DNA of 64,000 nt from Planctomycetia bacterium (GTDB taxonomy: Bacteria; Planctomycetota; Planctomycetia; Pirellulales; UBA1268). Below the pieces are notes generated by a model that was given only the letters and a program-made list of their open reading frames with translations, was not told where the DNA came from and did not search any database. Below are positions 45,391 to 55,011 of this stretch, piece by piece. Within the stretch, counting starts at the first letter, position 1, and each line of letters starts with the position of its first letter. The position numbers and the translations under genes are program-made. Where the stretch lies: positions 1 through 64,000 of the forward strand of contig JAPLNR010000034.1 in the NCBI GenBank assembly GCA_026401035.1, given 5' to 3'.

Positions 45391-45900
45391 ATGCCACGTT
45401 TCGAACACATTCGCCACAAGCCTCCTGAGATCCTCGCGCAGCCACGCGAGCTGGTGGTGGCCTGCGCGCCGCTGCGGAGCCACGTGAACCTGTCACATAT
45501 TGTGCGCACCTGCGGCTGTTTTGGCATCCGCCGGGTGATCGCCACCGGGGCGGCACGGCTCCACGAGAAGATCGCCCGCGACGGCGCCGAGGAAGTCGCA
45601 CTGGAGGTGCACCGCAGCCTGCCGCCGGTGCTCGACCGGCTCCGTGCGGAGGGATACCAGTTGGTGGGCCTCGAGCAGACGACGAATTCTGGTTCGCTCT
45701 TCACGTTTCCGTTCGTGGCCCGCACGGCGCTGGTGATCGGCAACGAGCGGGCCGGACTCGAGCCCGAGGTGCTCGACAAGCTCGACCGGGTCGCCGAGAT
45801 TCCGCTGGCCGGCCTGCCGCACAGTCTCAACGCCGCCACGTCGGCCTCGATCGCGATCTACGAATATTGCCGGCAATTCCCCGCGCAGGCCCCGTCGTGA
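45391..45900 (+). CDS. TrmH/SpoU family RNA methyltransferase
   Basis: LSHIVRTCGCFGIRRVIATGAA, TALVIGNERAGLEPEVLDKLDRVAEIPLAGLPHSLNAATSASIAIYEY. Confidence 0.9.
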   Translation: MPRFEHIRHKPPEILAQPRELVVACAPLRSHVNLSHIVRTCGCFGIRRVIATGAARLHEKIARDGAEEVALEVHRSLPPVLDRLRAEGYQLVGLEQTTNSGSLFTFPFVARTALVIGNERAGLEPEVLDKLDRVAEIPLAGLPHSLNAATSASIAIYEYCRQFPAQAPS

Positions 45901-45913
45901 AAAGGCGGGCGGC

Positions 45914-46885
45914 ATGACGATCGTGATCGGCACCGACGAAGCCGGCTACGGGCCAAACCTCGGCCCCCTCGTCGTGGCCGCCACGGCCTGGCGGATCGAG
46001 GCCGCACCGGCCGCCGCGGAGGGAGCGGTCTCCAGACTTGCCAGTCGCGTCGCGAGAACTGTCGTGGCCACCGGGCCGCTCTGGGGCGACTCGAAGCAGA
46101 TCTATCGCGCCGGCAGCGGATTTGCCGCGCTCGAGCAGGGTGTGCTCGTCGGGCTGCTCGTGGCAGAGCGGAGCCTGCCCGCCGACTGGCCGGCGCTCGC
46201 CACCACTCTCGGCGGGATTGCGCCCCCGCCGGCATTGCTGCACGGCGAATGGCAGCGACTCGCGGGTCTGCCGCTGCCACGCGAGGCCGACGCGCAAGCC
46301 TGCCGCGGTATAGCCACCACGGCCGCCGCCGCGCTGGCTGGCGAGCAGGCGTCGCTCGTCGCCATGGTCAGCCGCGCGATCTATCCGGGCGACTTCAATG
46401 CCTTGCTCGACCGCGGTCTCAACAAGTCGGACATCCTGTCGCAGACCACGCTCGATCTGGCTGCCGCGCTCCGCGCGGAGTTTTCAGACGAACCGGCCGT
46501 GATCTGGTGTGATCGCCACGGCGGCCGTAAGAGCTACGCGGCACTCGTCGCCCGCCACTTCGCTGCACCGCTCGTGCAGACCCTCGAGGAGACGCCGGCC
46601 TGCTCCGCCTACCTGATTGCATCCGTCGGGCCCACTGCGCCGGCGACGCAGATCGAATTTCGCGTCGGCGGCGAATCGCGGCTGCCGGTGGCGCTGGCAA
46701 GCATGACCGCCAAATATGTCCGCGAGTTGGCGATGCAGGCCTTCAACGAATTTTGGTCTGAACGGGTGCCGGGCCTGGTGGCCACGGCCGGCTATCCCGT
46801 CGATGCCGGGCGCTGGCGGGCCGCAGCAGCCGACGCGATCCGCGCGGCAGGCGTCGCCGACGATAGCCTCTGGCGGCGCGTCTGA
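45914..46885 (+). CDS. Divergent ribonuclease HII-like protein
   Basis: GTDEAGYGPNLGPLVVAATAW, WGDSKQIY, VIWCDRHGGRKSY, ALASMTAKYVRELAMQAFN parallel RNase HII motifs DEAGRG, DSK, internal Asp, ASIxAKxxRDxxM. Confidence 0.65.
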   Translation: MTIVIGTDEAGYGPNLGPLVVAATAWRIEAAPAAAEGAVSRLASRVARTVVATGPLWGDSKQIYRAGSGFAALEQGVLVGLLVAERSLPADWPALATTLGGIAPPPALLHGEWQRLAGLPLPREADAQACRGIATTAAAALAGEQASLVAMVSRAIYPGDFNALLDRGLNKSDILSQTTLDLAAALRAEFSDEPAVIWCDRHGGRKSYAALVARHFAAPLVQTLEETPACSAYLIASVGPTAPATQIEFRVGGESRLPVALASMTAKYVRELAMQAFNEFWSERVPGLVATAGYPVDAGRWRAAAADAIRAAGVADDSLWRRV

Positions 46886-46923
46886 ACTTGCCCCGCTGCG
46901 ATCCCGCGATCACAATTCTCCGT

Positions 46924-47421
46924 ATGCCCCAACTCACCACCCACCTCTATATAGTCCGGCATGCGTGGGCCGAGGATCCGGGCCCCGGCGTCGACGACCA
47001 CGCCCGGCGGCTCACGAAGAAGGGGGCCCGCCGGTTCCAAAAGTTCATGCGGCACCTCCGGGCCGGTGGCATGGAGATCGACCTGATCGCGACGAGCCCG
47101 CTGGTCCGCACGCAGGAGACCGCCGCGATCATGGCGGAGGTGTTCGACAACGCTCCCCCCATCGCCGTCGTCGATGCCCTCGCTCCCGCGTCAAACTGGC
47201 AGGCGCTCGTCGAATGGACGATCGAGCAAGACGCGGCGAACGTCGCCTGGGTTGGCCACATGCCGTGCGTCGGCCGGCTGGTGGCGCTCACGATCGGCGA
47301 CGGTTCGGCCGCGATCCGGATGCAGAAGGGGGCGGTGGCCTCGATCCGGCTCGACGATGGGCCCGGACAGCCCGGTGAACTCGAATGGCTCGCCACGGCG
47401 GGCATCGTCGAGGGGGAGTGA
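46924..47421 (+). CDS. SixA-like histidine phosphatase
   Basis: LYIVRHAWAEDPG (RHG motif), RRLTKKGARRFQKF, LIATSPLVRTQETAAI, VAWVGHMPCVGRLVALTIGD. Confidence 0.88.
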   Translation: MPQLTTHLYIVRHAWAEDPGPGVDDHARRLTKKGARRFQKFMRHLRAGGMEIDLIATSPLVRTQETAAIMAEVFDNAPPIAVVDALAPASNWQALVEWTIEQDAANVAWVGHMPCVGRLVALTIGDGSAAIRMQKGAVASIRLDDGPGQPGELEWLATAGIVEGE

Positions 47422-47422
47422 C

Positions 47423-47444
47423 GTCGCAGACGCGGAACTGCGAC
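47423..47444 (+). terminator. Hairpin GTCGCAG-N8-CTGCGAC just after the SixA-like stop
   Basis: 7-bp perfect stem, no U-tract. Confidence 0.35.
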
Positions 47445-47544
47445 GGTCGAGGCCCGTGGTTGGACTTCCGGGCGGAACCGAGGCTACTCTGTGGGTCTTC
47501 CACCGGGCGGCAATCTTTCCAGTCAGCATGCGAGTCACAACAGC

Positions 47545-47901
47545 ATGGACCAATACCGCAGAATCCAGACCGGTAAGACCGGCGACATCCACATGGTGCT
47601 CTTCAAGGACAAGAAAATCCTCGACGACACCGTGCTCGACGAAATCAAGAAGGAGGTCAACACGCTCCTCGGCAACTGCACCGGCCCCGACGTATTGCTC
47701 GATTTTGGCAACGTGGAATTCATGTCGAGCACGATGCTCGGGCTGCTGGGCCAGTTGCACCGCAAGATTTCGACGGGGCATGGCCGGCTCAAGATGTGCA
47801 ACATTCGTCCGGAGATCTTCCAGGTCTTCAAACTGACGAACCTGGACAGGCTCTTCAGCATCCACAAGGACGCGCCGACCGCCCTGGCGACGTTCACCTG
47901 A
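47545..47901 (+). CDS. STAS domain protein (anti-sigma factor antagonist-like)
   Basis: DVLLDFGNVEFMSSTMLGLLGQLHRKIS...MCNIRPEIFQVFKLTNLDRLFSIH. Confidence 0.85.
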   Translation: MDQYRRIQTGKTGDIHMVLFKDKKILDDTVLDEIKKEVNTLLGNCTGPDVLLDFGNVEFMSSTMLGLLGQLHRKISTGHGRLKMCNIRPEIFQVFKLTNLDRLFSIHKDAPTALATFT

Positions 47902-48170
47902 CGGCGGGCAGGCAACCGTGGCAACCACGTCGTCCGGCACGCCCACCGCTGGCACCACGGTGTCGGCCGAACGGCCCGTCGGGCTTGATCGAGCGCAGCA
48001 TCTTTGCCATGGAGCCCCTTTTCCCAAACGGCCCCCACAAAATTGTCACCTGCAGGCCACCCGCACCGCCCGTCCTCGGGCCAGCGGGGACAAGCGTTGG
48101 CTCGCCGGTGCCAAGGGTCTAGGATAACGGGCCTGAATCTCTGTACCCGTCCGTATTAGGAGCCGATATC

Positions 48171-49658
48171 GTGAGCATTTCCGAGAGGTTCGTCTTCTCC
48201 GCCCCGGTCATGGCCATGCTGGTGTTGGCCGGATGCGCTCCCTCCGCACCGCCCGCCAAGGAAAGGGTCGTCGAGGTCGAGACGATCGAGATCGCGCCGG
48301 CTCAAGGCAACGAGACGGCACCGTCAGCAGCCGCTGCCGTCATCGACGAGGCAGCCGCCGCCGCCAAGAAGGTCGACGACGTCAAGGCCGCCGCCGACAA
48401 GGCGATCACGGAAGCCGGCGAGACGATCGAGCCGCCCAGCCAGCCCCCGGCCAAAGCACCGGCACCCGCCGAGTCGCCGGCGAGCAGTGCGGCCCCACCA
48501 GCCGGTCCGCGCGAGCAGGTGATGCTCGGCGACCCGGCGCTCACCGCCGGCGTGCCCGGCAGCGGTCCGATCACGCTCGCAGAGATCGATCAATGGCTCG
48601 CCACTCCGAAGAACTTTGTCGAGCTTGAGCCGGTACTGCCACTGGGCCTCTCCCAGGGCGCGGCGCAGATCACGGGCCTCGACAAGAATCCGCTCACTCG
48701 CGCGAAGATTGAACTCGGACGCCAGCTCTACTTCGATCCCCGGCTCTCAGCCGACTCGACCGTGAGCTGCGCCAGCTGTCACAGCCCCAACGAGGGCTAC
48801 AGTGCGAACACGAAGACCGGCGTCGGGATCCGTGGCCAACTCGGCGGCCGCAACTCGCCCGTTTCGTTCAACCGCATTCTCTCCGGGGCCCAGTTCTGGG
48901 ACGGTCGGGCCGATTCGCTCGAGGCCCAGGCCATCGGGCCGATCCAAAACCCGATCGAGATGGGCTTCACGCACGAGGGCGTCGTGAAGCGGCTCGGTGA
49001 GATTCCCGTCTACAGAAAACAGTTCGAGAAGATTTTCGGCGAGGTCACGATCGACCGTGTCGGCCAGGCGATCGCCGCCTTCGAACGGGCGCTCGTCACG
49101 GCGCCCTCCCCCTACGACTACAACGAGCAGCTCCGCGCCTTCGCCAGCCTCGATGCCGAGGACATCGCCGACGATCCCGAACTTGCCCGGCGGTATGCCG
49201 AGGCGCAGGCTGCGGTCGCGGCCCATCCGATGTCGGACGAGGCGAAGCGCGGCCGGGAGATCTTCTTCACCGAGAAGGGCAACTGCACCGCCTGCCACGT
49301 GGGCGCGAACTTGGCCGACGAGAAGTACCACAACATCGGCGTCGGCATGGACAAGCCGGAGCCAGACCTCGGCCGGTTCGCGGTCTCGAAGGACCCGCGG
49401 GACACCGGCGCCTTCAAGACGCCGACGGTGCGAAACGTGGCCCTCACGGCTCCCTACATGCACGACGGCTCGGTCGCGACGCTCGAAGAAGTGGTCGAGT
49501 GGTACGACAAGGGCGGTCATCCGAATCCGCACCTGAGCGAGAAGATCCGGCCGCTCAAGCTCACCGCACAGGAACAGGCCGACCTCGTGGCCTTCATGAA
49601 GGCCTGCACGGGCCCCACGCCGACAGTGGAGGTCAGCCGGCTGCCGGCCGACGACTAA
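48171..49658 (+). CDS. Di-heme cytochrome c peroxidase (CcpA/MauG family)
   Basis: CASCHSPNEGYSANTK and CTACHVGANLADEKYHNIGVGMD (two CxxCH); VRNVALTAPYMHDGSVATLEEVVEWYDKGG. Confidence 0.92.
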   Translation: MSISERFVFSAPVMAMLVLAGCAPSAPPAKERVVEVETIEIAPAQGNETAPSAAAAVIDEAAAAAKKVDDVKAAADKAITEAGETIEPPSQPPAKAPAPAESPASSAAPPAGPREQVMLGDPALTAGVPGSGPITLAEIDQWLATPKNFVELEPVLPLGLSQGAAQITGLDKNPLTRAKIELGRQLYFDPRLSADSTVSCASCHSPNEGYSANTKTGVGIRGQLGGRNSPVSFNRILSGAQFWDGRADSLEAQAIGPIQNPIEMGFTHEGVVKRLGEIPVYRKQFEKIFGEVTIDRVGQAIAAFERALVTAPSPYDYNEQLRAFASLDAEDIADDPELARRYAEAQAAVAAHPMSDEAKRGREIFFTEKGNCTACHVGANLADEKYHNIGVGMDKPEPDLGRFAVSKDPRDTGAFKTPTVRNVALTAPYMHDGSVATLEEVVEWYDKGGHPNPHLSEKIRPLKLTAQEQADLVAFMKACTGPTPTVEVSRLPADD

Positions 49659-49663
49659 TCGTT

Positions 49664-50698
49664 ATGCAAGACCCCTCGCGTTGGCTGCCGCTGGCAAGCG
49701 CGCAGCAACCGCTCTATGCCGGCGTCGATCTCGGCGGCACGAACATCAAGGCCGGCCTCGTCGACGACCTCGGCCGCACGATCGCCTTCCACACCGAGCC
49801 GACCCACGCCGCCCGTGGCCCGGAGGATGCTGCGGCCCGCATGGGCCGCAGCGTGCACACGCTCTGTGCGCTCGCGGGCATCGCGATCGACGACATCGCC
49901 CGCGTGGGCCTCGGCACCCCGGGCCCGCAGGATCTGCCGACCGGCGTGATCATCCGCGCGGGCAACCTGCCGGGCTGGGACGGTTTCCCGATCCGCGATC
50001 GCGTGGCGCTGCACTGCGGCCTGCCCGTGACGTTCGCCAACGACGCCAATGCGGCGGCCTATGGTGAGTTCTGGATGGGCTCGGCGAAGGAGTTTTCCAG
50101 CCTCGTGCTCCTTACGCTCGGCACGGGCGTGGGCGGCGGGATCATCATCGGCGATCTCTCCATCGACGGCGCCCACAGCCACGGCTCCGAGTGTGGCCAC
50201 ATCATCGTCGACTCGTCGGAGACGGCGCGGAAGTGCCCCTGCGGACAACCGGGCCACCTCGAAGCCTATTCGAGCGCGACGTCGCTCAAGGCCCGCGCCC
50301 AAGAGTCGCTGCAGGCCGATCCCACCAGCCCGCTCGCCCGGGCCGTCGCCGCCGGCGAGGAACTCTCGCCGATCCTCATCGCCCGCGAGGCCGCTGCCGG
50401 CGACAGCCGCGCCCTGGAACTGATCCTTGAAGCCGCCCGCTGGCTCGGGATCGGGGTCGTGACGCTCATGCACACGATCGATCCGGAGGCCGTCGTGATC
50501 GGCGGTGCGATGACCTTCGGCGGTGAGGCCGCCCCCGTTGGCAAGGCCTTCATCGACCGCGTCCGGGACGAGGTACGGGCCCGCACCTTCCCCACGCTCG
50601 CCGCAAAGACCGTCATCCGCTACGCGAGCCTCGGCGGTGATGCCGGCTACATCGGCGCCGCCGGCCTCGCACGGCTCGCGCATCGCGCCACGTCGTGA
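49664..50698 (+). CDS. ROK family sugar kinase (glucokinase-like)
   Basis: YAGVDLGGTNIKAGLVDDLG, ANDANAAAYGEFWMGSAKEF, LTLGTGVGGGIIIGD, CPCGQPGHLEAYSS. Confidence 0.9.
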   Translation: MQDPSRWLPLASAQQPLYAGVDLGGTNIKAGLVDDLGRTIAFHTEPTHAARGPEDAAARMGRSVHTLCALAGIAIDDIARVGLGTPGPQDLPTGVIIRAGNLPGWDGFPIRDRVALHCGLPVTFANDANAAAYGEFWMGSAKEFSSLVLLTLGTGVGGGIIIGDLSIDGAHSHGSECGHIIVDSSETARKCPCGQPGHLEAYSSATSLKARAQESLQADPTSPLARAVAAGEELSPILIAREAAAGDSRALELILEAARWLGIGVVTLMHTIDPEAVVIGGAMTFGGEAAPVGKAFIDRVRDEVRARTFPTLAAKTVIRYASLGGDAGYIGAAGLARLAHRATS

Positions 50699-50710
50699 TG
50701 ACTCGCAAGG

Positions 50711-51057
50711 TCAACGCGCCCAACCCGGCACGGGGCTGCCTGTGCCCCCTCGCCGGACGTTCGCTGCGGCCCTCCAGGCCTCCGCTCACTGCGTGTCCGC
50801 TGCGCTTCGCCATCCATGGCTGCGCTTGCTTCCACAGCCCGCTCGAGGGCACAGGCAGCCCCGTGCCTACCCGCTTGCTGCAATTCACCCGCTGAGGGAG
50901 GCTTCGGGCGTACCCGTGCCCCGGGAGCCGGCGTTGCTGACCAGCGGAGCCAGGATGGCGGAGCGCAGTCAGCATCGAGTGAGCGAAGGACAGGATGTCC
51001 GCAGCGAACGTCCGCCGAGAGGGTACTGGCAGCCCCGTGCCGGGTTGGGCGCGTCGA
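50711..51057. repeat. 347-bp imperfect inverted-repeat element (MITE/BIME-like), non-coding
   Basis: Left arm CAACGCGCCCAACCCGGCACGGGGCTGCC... is near-complementary to right arm ...GGCAGCCCCGTGCCGGGTTGGGCGCGTCG; similarity extends inward about 100 nt per arm. Confidence 0.85.
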
Positions 51058-51094
51058 GTATCGTGTCGCCGAAGAAAGCCGTTAGAATCCTTTT

Positions 51095-52906
<1,812 letters not shown>

Positions 52907-53054
52907 CGGTTGTCGACCGGAGCCATCCCGTCCATGAGCCGCGCCCCCCGTGCGGCCCGCTACATCCTGGATACTCTTTCCTCCCGCGGGCGGGTCACGG
53001 CGGCAGCGCCGGCGGTCAGACGGCCCTACGGCAGGATGAAACGGCTGGGGTTTC

Positions 53055-54299
53055 TCAGGCGGCACCTCCTTGACGGACCGTGATCCCCGGGCTGTGTGCC
53101 TCCTCCCGGCCGCAGGCCACGAGCAGTCCGCAGGCCAGCGTCGAAAGCAGCGCGGTGGTGCCCAGCGCCCAGGCGGGGCCCTGCGGTCCCTGTTGCCAGA
53201 GCCCGCCGGCCAGCAGCCCGGCGGGGAGCGCCATGATCCCCTGCACGAGCGCATACCAGCCAAAGGCGCTGCCGTGGCGGCCTTCCGGCGCGAGCCGGGC
53301 CACGAGCGCGCGTTCCGCGGGCTCTGCGATACCGTAGGCCACACCGACGAGCAACAAGAGCGGCAGGGCGGCGGCCAATTGTGAACTCACCGCAAGACCG
53401 GCATAGGCCACCGCAAAAGCGAGCCAGCCCGTGGCGAGCGCCGCCCGCGGATGCCAGCGGTCGGCAAGCCTGCCGGCATACGTGGCCGATCCGCTCTTCG
53501 CGAGGCTCATGCACAGCCAGACCAGCGGCACGAGCGCTGCGGGAACACCCAGCTCAGCGGCCCGCAGCAGGAGAAACTGTTCGCTCGAGGCGCCCACCGC
53601 CCAGATCGCCACGGCTGCAAGCAGCGTCATCTGCCGGCGGCCGAGACGCGGCGCAAGGGCCGTGCGGGCGGCCACTGGCGTGCGTGCCGGGGCATCGCGG
53701 ACGTATCGCCAGATGACGACGAGCGTGACCAGGCCCGGCAGGATCGCGAGCAGGAACAGCGTCCGCTCGCGGCCTGGAAAGAGGAGCAGAAAGAGCATCG
53801 CCAGGAGCGGACCGAATGCCGCGCCGGCGTGATCCATCGCGCGGATATGGCCGAAGGCGCGGCCGCGGATCCCGGGCTCGACGAGATCGGCCACGAGCGC
53901 ATCGCGCGGAGCACTGCGGATCCCCTTGCCGAAGCGGTCGCCAGCCCGTACCAAGAGCGCACCGAGCGGAGAGGCCACGAGCCCCATCAGCGGCCGGATG
54001 ACAGCCGAGATCCCATAGCCGAATAGGACGAGTGGCCGACGGCCGAGCCAGTCAGAGGCCGCGCCCGACGGCAGCCTGACGATGGCCGCCACGCAGTTGG
54101 CAACGCCATCGACGAGCCCCACGCTCAGCGCCGAGCCACCCAGTTCCCGGAGGAGGAACGCGGGCAGCAACGGATAGATCGCCTCGCTCGAGAGATCGGT
54201 GAGAAAACTCGTCCAGCCGAGGGCGCGAATCGTCGGCGGCAGCGGTTCCCCTGGTTTGGGCTGCCCTTCAGCCATTCCCGGCCCGCCGGCACCAGACAT
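53055..54299 (-). CDS. MFS transporter
   Basis: LGWTSFLTDLSSEAIYPLLPAFLLRELGGSALSVGLVDG, SDWLGRRPLVLFGY, many TM segments. Confidence 0.85.
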   Translation of the reverse strand: MSGAGGPGMAEGQPKPGEPLPPTIRALGWTSFLTDLSSEAIYPLLPAFLLRELGGSALSVGLVDGVANCVAAIVRLPSGAASDWLGRRPLVLFGYGISAVIRPLMGLVASPLGALLVRAGDRFGKGIRSAPRDALVADLVEPGIRGRAFGHIRAMDHAGAAFGPLLAMLFLLLFPGRERTLFLLAILPGLVTLVVIWRYVRDAPARTPVAARTALAPRLGRRQMTLLAAVAIWAVGASSEQFLLLRAAELGVPAALVPLVWLCMSLAKSGSATYAGRLADRWHPRAALATGWLAFAVAYAGLAVSSQLAAALPLLLLVGVAYGIAEPAERALVARLAPEGRHGSAFGWYALVQGIMALPAGLLAGGLWQQGPQGPAWALGTTALLSTLACGLLVACGREEAHSPGITVRQGGAA

Positions 54300-54979
54300 C
54301 ACATCACGCCCAGCACGTGCCATCCAGCCCGCTTCCCGGCGGCGATATCGAGTTCGGGATCGTCGCCCACCAGCAGCAACTCCGTCGGCTCGTAGCCGAG
54401 TCGGCTCTCGACCCAGCGAAAAAATTCCGGCGCCGGCTTCCGCCAGCCGATCTCCGACGAGGCGAAGACGTGGTGCACCCACGAGAGTGGTTCGAGCCGG
54501 CCGGCGATCTCGAGCAGTCGTTCGTCAAAATTACTGGCCAGCGCCACCGTCGCCTTCGCGTCGAGGGCGCGCTGCACGAGTTCCCGGCCGGCCGGGATCG
54601 GCTGCCAGGCATCGACGCGGCCGAAATGTTCCCAGAGATCGGCGAAGATGGTGCCGCTGGCTGGCACGCCATCGAAGACATCCTCGACGATCGCCCGCCA
54701 CCGCTCGGCCTCCCGGCTGCGGCTGGTGGAGAACGCGGGCGTGGCGGCCGCATCGATCATTTCCTGCCGCCGCCACGCGGTGGCAAACCGTCTGCGGATC
54801 GTTTCCGGATCCCGTTCGATGCCGTGCCGCGCGGCGGCATGCTGGTAGGCATGGGCCACCGAAGGCCGCGGCTCGATGAGCGTGCCAACCACGTCGAAGA
54901 CGACCGCCTTCACGCCCTCCGGCGGCGACCAGACGCCGGCCGCCCTCTGCGCCACGGCCGCTTTGCCGGAGTCTTTCAC
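54299..54979 (-). CDS. HAD family hydrolase
   Basis: VKAVVFDVVGTLIEPRPSVAHAY, VALASNFDERL, GWRKPAPEFFRWV, LLVGDDPELDIAAGKRAGWHVLGV. Confidence 0.9.
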   Translation of the reverse strand: MKDSGKAAVAQRAAGVWSPPEGVKAVVFDVVGTLIEPRPSVAHAYQHAAARHGIERDPETIRRRFATAWRRQEMIDAAATPAFSTSRSREAERWRAIVEDVFDGVPASGTIFADLWEHFGRVDAWQPIPAGRELVQRALDAKATVALASNFDERLLEIAGRLEPLSWVHHVFASSEIGWRKPAPEFFRWVESRLGYEPTELLLVGDDPELDIAAGKRAGWHVLGVM

Positions 54980-55011
54980 GGGTGCCTCGCTGGGTGGATC
55001 GACCGCTTCGG

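Noticed and set aside
47902-48170. Possible small gene between the STAS and cytochrome peroxidase genes
   Set aside because: Short ORFs here are compositionally poor and no RBS or family signal is visible; treated as intergenic.
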